DNA from: an uncultured Anaerobiospirillum sp.
GTDB lineage: Bacteria; Pseudomonadota; Gammaproteobacteria; Enterobacterales; Succinivibrionaceae
DNA: 64,000 bases
NCBI GenBank assembly: GCA_944389615.1
Contig: CALXNA010000002.1
Coordinates: forward strand, 62,001 to 126,000
Reading direction: 5' to 3'
Position numbers and translations under genes: made by a program. The first letter of the stretch is position 1. The number at the start of each line of letters is the position of its first letter. Shown here piece after piece: positions 1 to 7,367 of this stretch. Under the pieces are notes generated by a model. That model was not told where the DNA came from. It did not search any database and worked only from the letters and a program-made list of their open reading frames with translations.

Positions 1-215
1 ATATCTCCCACCTAGACATCAACGATCCAGAAACGGCCAAGCAGTACACCTGTGACTTCCCGGCCCTGCGCGATGGTGGTCATGTGGGGCTACCGCGCGG
101 CGTAATGCGCAGAATCGATGTCGATAAGTATTTCAAGCTCTTCGACAAGATTGGCTATGGCATTGAGATTATCCAAGGGGAAAAAGAAGAGGAGGCTGCT
201 GAGTCCAAGGACTAA
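1..215 (+). CDS. C-terminal end of an unidentified protein (partial)
   Basis: An open frame enters from the left edge (first full codon at 3) and ends with TAA at 213-215, giving about 70 residues. The visible part includes LRDGGHVGLPRGVMRRIDVD and a mixed alpha/beta stretch, then a very acidic end (EKEEEAAESKD). Codon use matches the neighbouring genes, and an intrinsic terminator follows 27 bp later, so this is a real gene end. I do not recognise the family and assign no function. Confidence 0.7.
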   Translation, partial: ISHLDINDPETAKQYTCDFPALRDGGHVGLPRGVMRRIDVDKYFKLFDKIGYGIEIIQGEKEEEAAESKD

Positions 216-241
216 GTAAGACGCAGCCTCAGTCAGCTAAG

Positions 242-270
242 GCCTCGGAGAGCGATCTCCGGGGCTTTTT
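242..270 (+). terminator. Rho-independent terminator
   Basis: A 10-bp stem (242-251 with 256-265, one G-U pair) closed by a GCGA tetraloop is followed by five T residues at 266-270. It ends the transcript of the preceding gene and separates it from the iron-related block. Confidence 0.85.
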
Positions 271-286
271 GTTGGCACCATGGGCA

Positions 287-295
287 TGGTACAAT
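287..295 (+). promoter_or_regulatory. Extended -10 promoter of the FeoB-associated gene
   Basis: TGG-TACAAT (287-295) is an extended -10 element; the -35 region overlaps the terminator T tract and is weak. The predicted start is about 302, exactly where the first operator palindrome begins. The same TGG-TACAAT occurs before the gene at 56808. Confidence 0.6.
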
Positions 296-301
296 GAGCG
301 C

Positions 302-359
302 AGTTAGCGTAAGCTAACTTAAGTTAGCCATTATTTAGTGAAGTTAGCCATAAGTAAGT
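302..359 (+). promoter_or_regulatory. Array of three 18-bp operator boxes at 20-bp spacing
   Basis: Box 1 (302-319) is AGTTAGCGTAAGCTAACT, a near-perfect inverted repeat. Boxes 2 (322-339) and 3 (342-359) share AAGTTAGCCAT as an exact direct repeat and have degenerate right halves. The boxes start at 302, 322 and 342, so they lie on the same DNA face. The array runs from the predicted start site to just before the ATG at 366. The same box occurs at feoA and at 25856. A DtxR-type repressor is the natural candidate binder (inference). Confidence 0.7.
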
Positions 360-365
360 TTGCCC

Positions 366-614
366 ATGGAAAAGATCATTACCCTTGTTATCGTTCTGCT
401 CATCGCCTTCCCTTGTTACTTGGGCTTGCGCCGCATCGCCACGCAATTGCTGGGCAAGGCCAAGGGCTGCGGCTGCAGCTCCGGCAGCGCTTGCAGTGAC
501 CACGGCACCTGCGACCAGCAGAGCGCTGAGCCTGAGCCCGAGTGCCACTGCGAGGGCGCGTGCCACTGCCACCATGACTTGGCCTGCGACAAAACCAAGG
601 CCTCAGCCAAGTAG
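366..614 (+). CDS. FeoB-associated Cys-rich membrane protein
   Basis: An 82-residue protein with one N-terminal membrane segment (residues about 4-20) followed by a short basic stretch and a Cys/His-rich tail: CGCSSGSAC, then HCEGACHCHH. This matches the FeoB-associated Cys-rich membrane protein layout, small proteins usually coded next to feoB and thought to assist ferrous iron uptake. Here it lies about 38 kb from feoAB but shares their operator box, which supports a joint role. Start chosen at ATG 366; a TTG two codons upstream is possible. No strong Shine-Dalgarno sequence is visible, since the operator array occupies that position. Confidence 0.65.
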   Translation: MEKIITLVIVLLIAFPCYLGLRRIATQLLGKAKGCGCSSGSACSDHGTCDQQSAEPEPECHCEGACHCHHDLACDKTKASAK

Positions 615-641
615 GGGCGAGCCTCGCTCCCTTAGCTGGCC

Positions 642-769
642 GTGCTGCGGCAAGGTGGCGCGTTGCGGCAGGGCAGCGCACTGCGGCAAGGTGGCGCGTT
701 GCGGCCGGGGGGCGCGCTGTGGCCGGGGGGCGTGCTGCGGCCGGGGGGCGTGCTGCGGCCGGGGCGGGC
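642..769. repeat. 18-bp minisatellite, seven units
   Basis: Seven consecutive units of 18 bp (642-659, 660-677, 678-695, 696-713, 714-731, 732-749, 750-769) follow the pattern G(T/C)(G/A)(C/T)TGCGGC then a G-rich half. The last four share CCGGGG. Because 18 is a multiple of 3, every frame is periodic: one reads Leu-Arg-Pro-Gly-Gly repeats and another Cys-Gly-Arg-Gly repeats. It begins 28 bp after the stop of the Cys-rich gene. The rest of 615-1052 holds only the promoter/operator at 860-883. Confidence 0.85.
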
Positions 770-859
770 GTGCATTGCGGCGATCGTGTACCGATCCCAC
801 TTTTGGCTGAAGCCTTGGGCTGTTTGCGGCGGGAGCGCGCGCTAGCGCTAGTTTTTTAG

Positions 860-883
860 GGTTAGTTGCGCTATCCTAACTAA
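860..883 (+). promoter_or_regulatory. Putative promoter/operator of the Fur-like gene
   Basis: GGTTAG (860-865) and CTAACT (876-881) form an inverted repeat with a 10-bp spacer. The spacer includes GCTATCCTAA, where TATCCT is a plausible -10. The half-sites resemble those of the 18-bp box at 302, but the spacing is 4 bp longer, so it may be a variant site or one for another regulator. It lies about 170 bp before the Fur-like gene. Confidence 0.4.
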
Positions 884-1052
884 AGTGCATGCGTCTTAAC
901 CACGGGGCTTGGTTGCTGCGAATCGGCTCGGGGTTGAGCCGAGGTTCTGGGCTTGCGCTGGAACTTGAGGTTGAGACGTTACGCTGGGGTTCAAGCTATC
1001 TGCATTCAGTAGCTGACGCTGCGCGCGGCCATGGGGTTAGTCGAGGGGAGCT

Positions 1053-1502
1053 ATGCCAAATCAAGATTCGGTATATCGTCAAGTTGGAGACCTTACCGAA
1101 GACACAATACGTAAGCTCGAGCAAAGCGGCTTGCGTATGACGGTGCAAAGACGTCACATCATCGATATCCTGACGAAGAGTCAGTGCACCTCGCCTAAAG
1201 AACTGTGGTTTGAGGCCAAGCAGTTTGTGCCTGACCTCGGCATCGCGACGGTCTATCGCCTGATCAACCGCTTAGAGCAGATTGGCGTCTTAGCCAAGGC
1301 CCGCAGCCTCGGCATCAACCGGGTGCGCCCGCAGCTTGGTAACATCACCGCCTCCAACGGTGAGAAGCTGCGCGTCAGCACGCGCCTTGAGTTAAACGAC
1401 CTGATCCGCATGGGCCTGATCTCCGCCGGGGTCATTGGCGTCAACAACAAGATTGACCTCACCTTAGTCGGAGAGCGCATCGACATCACCGTGACCAAGT
1501 AA
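1053..1502 (+). CDS. Fur-family-like regulator with atypical C-terminal domain
   Basis: A 149-residue protein. Residues about 20-75 match the Fur/PerR winged helix: GLRMTVQRRHIIDIL, an ELW helix, then IATVYRLINRLEQIGVL, equivalent to the ATVYR recognition helix of Fur. The C-terminal 70 residues (after about residue 80) contain no Cys and no His, so the usual HxH metal-sensing and CxxC zinc sites of Fur, Zur and PerR are absent. It may respond to a different signal or be constitutively active. The Shine-Dalgarno GAGGGGAG precedes the ATG. It lies between the FeoB-associated gene and a DtxR-type gene. Confidence 0.7.
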   Translation: MPNQDSVYRQVGDLTEDTIRKLEQSGLRMTVQRRHIIDILTKSQCTSPKELWFEAKQFVPDLGIATVYRLINRLEQIGVLAKARSLGINRVRPQLGNITASNGEKLRVSTRLELNDLIRMGLISAGVIGVNNKIDLTLVGERIDITVTK

Positions 1503-1561
1503 GATCCTGCGCTTGAGGCCTCAGCTTGCGTAACTGTCGCAAGTTGCAGGCGCAAGCGCCG

Positions 1562-1622
1562 CAGCCCGCCCTAACTTTGGTATGCTAAGCGTTTAGCGCC
1601 AAGCCGCTAGGGCGGGCTGTTT
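1562..1622 (+). terminator. Hairpin after the Fur-like gene
   Basis: An 11-bp perfect inverted repeat (1562-1572 with 1609-1619) encloses a loop that holds its own small hairpin, GCTAA-gcgt-TTAGC. Only three T residues follow, so termination strength is uncertain. The remainder to 1807 is GC-rich with a direct repeat of GCGCGCGGAAGCC and no gene. Confidence 0.5.
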
Positions 1623-1807
1623 GCGCCTAGGCCGCTGCGCCGCCGCTGCGGGCGCGCGGAAGCCCCACGCAGCGCGCGGAAGCCGCGTGCAGATGCCGCG
1701 CCGGTTGGGCCCAGCGGCCGCGGGTTATGCTGTGGAGAGCTTGGCCTGCGCCTTGGCTGCGCTGGGTGTTTTCGTGCCGAAACGGTAACTTTTCCAGAGG
1801 TTGTACC

Positions 1808-2344
1808 ATGACTCGAGCCACTAAAGTCGATTTGGAAACTCCTACCATGGTCACTGCGTTAACCGCAGTGCCGGAGGTGCCAAGTAAGTCCAGTGATCAC
1901 GATGTCGCAGAGTCAGGCGAAACCTACCTTGAGGCGATCTTGTTGATCCGGGCGCGCACCCAAAGTGGCTTGGTGCGGGCGGTCGATATCGCCAACGAAT
2001 TGGGCTTTTCTAAGCCTAGCGTCTCGCGGGCCTTACGCCAGCTGGCTTGTAAGGGCCTCATCTCTATTGAGAAGTCCGGTGCCATTATCTTCAGCCCCGA
2101 GGGCCTGCTCTACGCCCAGCGCGTATTTCGGCGTCACCGCATCCTGACGTACTTCCTGCGCTACGTGCTTGAGGTGCCTGCCAGTCAAGCTGAGCAAGAT
2201 GCTTGTCGCATGGAGCATGTGATCTCCGATGTGACCTTAGAGCGCATCGTCGCCTTCCTTGAGGCCCACAACATCATGCCTAAGGAGCTGGCCCAGCCCA
2301 GTGAGGTCAGCCCGCTTAACATCAATATGAGCTTCCCTAACTAA
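1808..2344 (+). CDS. DtxR/IdeR-type metal-dependent transcriptional regulator
   Basis: A 178-residue protein. Residues about 38-100 form the DtxR winged helix (ETYLEAILLI; SKPSVSRALRQL as recognition helix). The dimerisation domain carries His110 (RRHRIL) and the block ACRMEHVISD with Cys133, Glu136 and His137, equivalent to the CxxEH activating-metal site of iron-sensing DtxR (manganese-type MntR usually lacks this Cys). There is no SH3-like third domain, and about 35 N-terminal residues are extra. The start at ATG 1808 has AGAGG seven bases upstream; a longer frame opens at 1727 without a ribosome site. Its position and the operators nearby suggest it controls iron uptake (inference). Confidence 0.8.
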   Translation: MTRATKVDLETPTMVTALTAVPEVPSKSSDHDVAESGETYLEAILLIRARTQSGLVRAVDIANELGFSKPSVSRALRQLACKGLISIEKSGAIIFSPEGLLYAQRVFRRHRILTYFLRYVLEVPASQAEQDACRMEHVISDVTLERIVAFLEAHNIMPKELAQPSEVSPLNINMSFPN

Positions 2345-2388
2345 GCTGCGCGGCTGGCCCAGCTGCTGCGTGGGCGCGCCGGAGGCGT

Positions 2389-3264
2389 TTAGCTCAGCAT
2401 GGCGTAGTGGAAGTTCATCTCGGGCTTCTCGTGGCGCGGGCGCTTGATGTAGTCCGTTTCTGCATCGACGTCGGCATAGACGGTGCCGTACTCGTCGTCG
2501 GTGTTCTCTTGATGCAGGTGCTCGCCTAAGGGGCCCTTCTTGAGGTAGCGATTGAGCGCAAGGTGCTTGCAGCTTTCCACCAGCTTTTGGGCGCGCTCAA
2601 AAAAGATGAGGCAGACCAGCTGCGAAATGCCTACTTCCTCGCCGCCTTCGTCGCTGGAGACTAGACGGCTGGGGTTAGTGTCACGCTCTTCGCTTTCCTT
2701 GCGCTGGTCGATTTGGCGCGACCAGCTATAGAGCCGCTGCAGCATACCCAGCTGAATGATGAGCGCCGGTTGCACTGCGGCCGCCGCGGTCTGCGTCGCC
2801 GTCTGCGCTAAGGCCAGCGCCTGATTTAAGGTCGCTTGCTGCAGGTTCTGCTTGGGCGTGAGCAGGGCGAAGTCTTTTAAGTTGGTGCCAGTGCTAAGAT
2901 TGCCAAGACTGTTAAAGCCCGAAGGCATAGGCCGAGGCGCTGCGACATTGGGGGCGCCGCTGGGGCGCGGAGCGCTTGTCGGCTTGTCCGTAGGCGCTGT
3001 GCTCTGAGTGTTGCTGGCCGCTTGGGCTTGCTGGGCCGCCGCATCCTGCGTGAGTTTGGGGGCGTTGATGCCGCTTGCGACCGGGGTGGAACTCTGGGGC
3101 TTGAGGTCAGAGTGCACCATCTGCTCAAAGACGCGCTCGCTCGTCGTTGCTTGCGCCACGGTCTTCTGACTTACAGCCTTGCTCTCTTGTAATTCGATGG
3201 TTGGGGCGGCCGTTTGCCGCAGCAGTTCAATGCTTGCCGCATAGGTAGTAGGTGTAACGTTCAT
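2389..3264 (-). CDS. Hypothetical protein, Ala/Pro/Gln-rich
   Basis: A 291-residue protein starting at ATG 3264, which has GGAGG seven bases before it; the frame extends further upstream but without a ribosome site. Residues about 65-135 are low complexity (Ala, Gln, Pro, Thr, Ser). A helical Ala/Gln-rich stretch follows, then a more ordered C-terminal half (LVCLIFFERAQKLVESCKHL) and an acidic end. There is no signal peptide or membrane segment, and I recognise no family. It converges on the DtxR-type gene. Confidence 0.6.
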   Translation of the reverse strand: MNVTPTTYAASIELLRQTAAPTIELQESKAVSQKTVAQATTSERVFEQMVHSDLKPQSSTPVASGINAPKLTQDAAAQQAQAASNTQSTAPTDKPTSAPRPSGAPNVAAPRPMPSGFNSLGNLSTGTNLKDFALLTPKQNLQQATLNQALALAQTATQTAAAAVQPALIIQLGMLQRLYSWSRQIDQRKESEERDTNPSRLVSSDEGGEEVGISQLVCLIFFERAQKLVESCKHLALNRYLKKGPLGEHLHQENTDDEYGTVYADVDAETDYIKRPRHEKPEMNFHYAMLS

Positions 3265-3725
3265 AGCGCGCCTCCGTAGTACTGTGTCTTGGTGGGAGCA
3301 AATCCTAAGCCATGGTGTGAGCACCAAAATGGGGCGCATAGGCCTAGTAACAGGGCAAGCCCGATCCGAATAGTGTGATGCTTGACTTACTTTCAACAAA
3401 ACAAGGACAATGAGCCGTGCAGCTGTCCACCGCTATCAGACGCGCGCAGAGTGCGATTTGATGCGGTTTTGGGGCCGTAAGCTGTCTTGATTATTTTTGG
3501 TTAGACTGACATTGGGGGCAAGCCCCAAAACAGTCGGGGCCGCCCTGAAGCTGCTGCCTTGTTTGAGGCAGCAGGGAGCGCCGCCTGCGGCGCAGGTGCC
3601 GCCTTGGCGGGCTGCGCCGTATGGCGGTGGGAGCCGCCGGGAGGCGGAGGTATCGCCCTAGGGCGTGAGGCGCCCGCGGGCGGTGCGTGAGGACGGATAT
3701 TTTGGGAGTTTAGGAGTAGCTCTTT
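3265..3725 (+). promoter_or_regulatory. Structured leader region of the thr operon
   Basis: A weak -10 (TAGACT, 3502-3507) after an AT-rich stretch could start the thr transcript. The 220-nt leader then holds hairpins: TTGGGG/CCCCAA at 3512-3528, and a 9-bp stem at 3551-3574 with loop TGTTTG. The only short frame found (ATG near 3620) encodes no Thr/Ile run, and no T tract precedes thrA, so classical thrL attenuation is not visible. Confidence 0.4.
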
Positions 3726-6191
3726 ATGCGCGTCTTAAAATTTGGTGGAACCTCAGTAGCAGATGCTCAGCGTGTGGTTAATGTGTCGGAGATTGCGATT
3801 AACACCGCTATCCAGGTTCAGACCGCATTGGTGCTCTCGGCTCCTGCCGGTGTCACCAACATCTTGGTGTCGATGGTCAAGAGCGCGCTCGCAGGCTCCG
3901 ACTGCAAGAGCGAGTTCGGCGCCTTAGATGGCATCGTCCGTCCCCTCATCAATACCTTAGATAGCCAGTACCAGAACTTCGACGGCAACAAGGTCATGGC
4001 CTTCTACGAAGACACGGTCAAGGAGCTCAAGCGCCGTGTCGAGGGCATTACCTTATTAGGCTCGTGCCCAGATCCGGTCGCGGCCTTCATCGAGTGCCGC
4101 GGCGAGGCCTTATCGATTGCCATCATGGCCGAGCTCTTAACGGCCCGTGAGCACTTGGTACAGGTGATTGACCCCGTGCAGATCTTAGTTTGCGACGGCA
4201 AGCCGCTTGAGTCCTCAGTTGATATCGCTGCCTCCACCGAGCGCTTTGCCCGCCTCAACATCGACCCGAAGGCCATCGTCTTGATGTCGGGCTTCTGCGG
4301 CGGTGATCGCCAAGGCCAGCTGGTGTTATTAGGCCGCAATGGCTCAGACTACTCGGCCGCCTGCTTAGCGGCGATCGCTAAGGCCCAGTGCTGCGAGATC
4401 TGGACTGACGTCGATGGCGTCTACAGCTGCGATCCACGCGCCGTGCCTGATGCCGTGCTCTTGCGCCGCATGTCCTATAAGGAGGCGATGGAGCTGTCGT
4501 ACTTTGGCGCTAAGGTCTTGCACCCACGCACCATCGCCCCGATTGCCCAGTACCGCATCCCATGCCTCATCAAGAACACCTTGAACCCACAAGGTGAGGG
4601 CACCTTGATCTCCGAGGAGACCGATCGCTCCCTTGCCATCAAGGGCATCTCCGATCTCAAGAAGGTCTCGATGATCAATGTCTCTGGCCCAGGCATGAAG
4701 GGCATGGTCGGTATGGCTGGTCGCCTCTTCACTTGCATTTCGCGCGCAGGCGTCTCGATCATCCTCATCACTCAGTCTTCGTCGGAGTACTCGATTTCGT
4801 TCTGCGTCCACTCCGAGGATGCCTTCTTAGCGCGCGCTGCGATCGAAGAAGAGTTCGCCTTAGAGCTGCAAGCCCAGCTGCTCGATCCGATTGAAATCTT
4901 GGACAATAAGGCCATCATCTCGGTAGTGGGTGAGGGCATGCGTACCGCCAAGGGCGTCTCCTCCAAATTTTTCCGCGCCTTGGCTCAGGCCAATATCAAC
5001 ATCAACGCCATTGCCCAAGGCAGCTCAGAGCGCTCGATCTCCGCGGTCATCGACAACTCCAAGGTGGCCGAGGCAGTCTTCAGCTGCCACACCTTGCTCT
5101 TTAGCGGCCGTCAGATCATCGACCTCATCATTGTCGGTGTGGGCGGCGTCGGTAAGGCCTTGCTCGAGCAAATCCGCAAGCAGCAAGCTGAACTGCAGCA
5201 GCGCAATGGCGTGGAGCTGCACGTCATCTGCGTGGCCAACTCCAAGACCTATGTTAAGGATCCACGCGGCCTGAAGTTAGACCAAGTGCCGCAGCTGCTC
5301 GAGGCCTGCCACAATCCGCCATTCTCGATTGAGGAGGCCAAGCGCTTAGTTGAGGACTCGCACTTAGTCAACCCAGTCTTCGTGGACTGCACCTCAAGCG
5401 AGGACATCGCACTGTCCTATATCGAGCTGATGAAGGTGGGCTACCACGTCGTCACCCCGAACAAGAAGGCCAATACCAGCTCCTACGAGTACTACAAGGG
5501 CTTACGCCAGATTGCCCGCTCCTGCCACCGCAAGTTCTACTACGAGGCTACGGTCGGCGCCGGCCTCCCAGTCATCAATACCTTACAGAACCTGCTGGCC
5601 GCCGGTGACCGCTTGATCGAGTTCAACGGCATCATGTCGGGCACTTTGTCCTATATCTTCGGCTTAGTCGATGAGGGCAAGACCTTGTCCGAGGCCACGC
5701 GCGATGCCTACGAGCGCGGCTACAGCGAGCCGAACCCGCGCGATGACTTAGAGGGCATGGATGTTGCGCGCAAGCTCTTGATCTTAGCCCGTGAGTGCGG
5801 CTACAAGCTCGACTTGAGCGACATCGAGATCGAGTGCCCGGTCGATCGCAAGTACTTAGCCGGTAGCACCGCCCAAGAAGTGCTTGAGAACTTAAAGCAC
5901 GCCGATGACGAGTTCGCTCAAAAGGTCGCCGCGGCTAAGGCCGAAGGCAAGGTACTGCGCTATGTCGCCACCATCCGCGATGGCGGCAAGTGCACCTGCG
6001 CGGTTAAGGCGGTCGGCCCTGAAGATCCGCTCTATAAGGTCGTAGGCGGCGAGAATGCCCTGTCCTTTACCTCGGCCTACTACCAGCCGATTCCGCTGGT
6101 AATTCGCGGCTATGGCGCCGGTACTGATGTCACCGCTGCCGGTGTCATCTCCGACATTCTGCGCCTGCAGAACTGGACGCGCGAGGCCTAA
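3726..6191 (+). CDS. thrA: Bifunctional aspartokinase I / homoserine dehydrogenase I
   Basis: An 821-residue fused enzyme, the usual length for ThrA. It catalyses the first step (aspartate phosphorylation) and the third step (aspartate semialdehyde to homoserine) of threonine synthesis. The kinase domain begins with KFGGTS (residues 5-10) and has GRNGSDYSAA. Two ACT-type regulatory modules follow (about 310-460), then a Rossmann entry VGVGGVGKALL near residue 470, the catalytic region YEATVGAGLPVI, and EPNPRDDLEGMDVARK. Shine-Dalgarno AGGAG lies about 10 bases before the ATG. It is first in thrA-thrB-thrC. Threonine feedback through the ACT modules is expected from the family. Confidence 0.97.
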   Translation: MRVLKFGGTSVADAQRVVNVSEIAINTAIQVQTALVLSAPAGVTNILVSMVKSALAGSDCKSEFGALDGIVRPLINTLDSQYQNFDGNKVMAFYEDTVKELKRRVEGITLLGSCPDPVAAFIECRGEALSIAIMAELLTAREHLVQVIDPVQILVCDGKPLESSVDIAASTERFARLNIDPKAIVLMSGFCGGDRQGQLVLLGRNGSDYSAACLAAIAKAQCCEIWTDVDGVYSCDPRAVPDAVLLRRMSYKEAMELSYFGAKVLHPRTIAPIAQYRIPCLIKNTLNPQGEGTLISEETDRSLAIKGISDLKKVSMINVSGPGMKGMVGMAGRLFTCISRAGVSIILITQSSSEYSISFCVHSEDAFLARAAIEEEFALELQAQLLDPIEILDNKAIISVVGEGMRTAKGVSSKFFRALAQANININAIAQGSSERSISAVIDNSKVAEAVFSCHTLLFSGRQIIDLIIVGVGGVGKALLEQIRKQQAELQQRNGVELHVICVANSKTYVKDPRGLKLDQVPQLLEACHNPPFSIEEAKRLVEDSHLVNPVFVDCTSSEDIALSYIELMKVGYHVVTPNKKANTSSYEYYKGLRQIARSCHRKFYYEATVGAGLPVINTLQNLLAAGDRLIEFNGIMSGTLSYIFGLVDEGKTLSEATRDAYERGYSEPNPRDDLEGMDVARKLLILARECGYKLDLSDIEIECPVDRKYLAGSTAQEVLENLKHADDEFAQKVAAAKAEGKVLRYVATIRDGGKCTCAVKAVGPEDPLYKVVGGENALSFTSAYYQPIPLVIRGYGAGTDVTAAGVISDILRLQNWTREA

Positions 6192-6201
6192 GCGCGCCAC
6201 G

Positions 6202-6237
6202 CTTGCGCCGCCAGCGCGCATGAGCGCGCGGCGCAAG
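6202..6237 (+). other. Strong hairpin between thrA and thrB
   Basis: A 10-bp perfect inverted repeat (6202-6211 with 6228-6237) lies 11 bp after the thrA stop. A second perfect stem, TCGCAGGC-ga-GCCTGCGA, occurs near 6265-6282, followed by CCTCAGG...CCTGAGG before thrB. There is no clean T tract. These may stabilise mRNA ends or reduce thrB expression relative to thrA. Confidence 0.5.
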
Positions 6238-6363
6238 GCCGACGGCCTTTAGAGCCGCGGCCGATCGCAGGCGAGCCTGCGACTACCCTTTTGTTGTGCC
6301 GCCTCAGGTAGGTTGTGTGGGCCTGAGGTGCCCTCGGCTTTTGTGTTAGTGAGGAATTTTCCC

Positions 6364-7350
6364 GTGACTAAGGTTTACCGGGCCTATGCGCCTGCCTCAT
6401 CGGCCAACCTGTCGGTAGGCTTTGACCTGTTAGGCATTGCGGTGCGCCCCTTAGATGGCAGTCCGCTGGGTGACTTCGTGTCCGCGCGCGAGCTGGCGCC
6501 CGACGAAGTGGGCAACGTCACCGCAGACTTGAGCATTAAGGTGAGCGGGCGCTTTGTCCATAAGCTGCCGAGCGATCACAAGCAAAACATCGTCTACGAT
6601 GCCTATGAGCTGGTCAAGCAGCGGTTGGCTAAGGCCGGACTTGCGGCTAAGCGCCTCGAGCTGACCTTAGAGAAGAATCTGCCGGTATGCTCAGGGCTCG
6701 GCTCCTCGGCCTCCTCGGTGGTAGCAGCGGTCTTAGCCTTAGATGCGGTGCATGATAACTACTTTGGGCGCGCGGGCTGCCTTGAGCTGATGGGCATCTT
6801 GGAGGGCAAGATCTCAGGCTCGATTCACTACGACAATGTCGCACCGTGCTACTTTGGTGGCATGCAATTTATTACCAACGAGAACCATCAGGTCAGTCAG
6901 AGCCTGCCGTACTTTGACCAGTGGTACTGGGTACTCTGCTTCCCGGGCATCAAGGTCTCAACGGCCGCGGCGCGCGCCATTTTGCCCGCGCAGTACCTGC
7001 GCCAAGATGTCATCACCTTTGGCCGCCACATCGGTGCCTTTGTCCACGCGCTTTACACCCAAAATGAGGACTTGGCCATCGCCTGCTTGGTCGATGTCAT
7101 CGCCGAGCCGTATCGCGCGGCCTTGATCCCGGGCTTTGCCGAAGCCCGCCTCTTCGGCTCGGCCTTGGGCGCGCTCAATACTGGTATCTCGGGCTCGGGC
7201 TCGACCATCTTCTCGATCTTCAAAGATCCAGAGCAGGCAGCCAAGATGAAGGAGTACCTCGAGCGCGAGTTCATCGCCAACGAAGACGGCTTCTGCCATA
7301 TCTGTAAGATCGATCCTAAGGGCGCCTACGTCGAGGTGCTTGAGGCCTAA
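6364..7350 (+). CDS. thrB: Homoserine kinase
   Basis: A 328-residue GHMP kinase that phosphorylates homoserine. It starts YRAYAPASSANLSVGFD, typical of ThrB, and has the GHMP ATP loop PVCSGLGSSASSVVAA and a C-terminal glycine-rich SGSGST motif. The start is GTG 6364, with GAGGA eight bases upstream; a longer frame opens at 6313 but adds no family-like sequence. It lies between thrA and thrC, with a 172-bp hairpin-rich gap before it and 17 bp after it. Confidence 0.95.
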   Translation: MTKVYRAYAPASSANLSVGFDLLGIAVRPLDGSPLGDFVSARELAPDEVGNVTADLSIKVSGRFVHKLPSDHKQNIVYDAYELVKQRLAKAGLAAKRLELTLEKNLPVCSGLGSSASSVVAAVLALDAVHDNYFGRAGCLELMGILEGKISGSIHYDNVAPCYFGGMQFITNENHQVSQSLPYFDQWYWVLCFPGIKVSTAAARAILPAQYLRQDVITFGRHIGAFVHALYTQNEDLAIACLVDVIAEPYRAALIPGFAEARLFGSALGALNTGISGSGSTIFSIFKDPEQAAKMKEYLEREFIANEDGFCHICKIDPKGAYVEVLEA

Positions 7351-7367
7351 TTTTCAGGGGACATTCC

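Noticed and set aside
642..845. Frame with Leu-Arg-Pro-Gly-Gly repeats as a separate gene
   Set aside because: It is a direct product of the 18-bp minisatellite, with no ribosome site and no sequence outside the repeats that looks coding.
889..1140. Plus-strand frame overlapping the start of the Fur-like gene
   Set aside because: It has no ribosome site, overlaps a well-supported gene in another frame and has atypical codon use.
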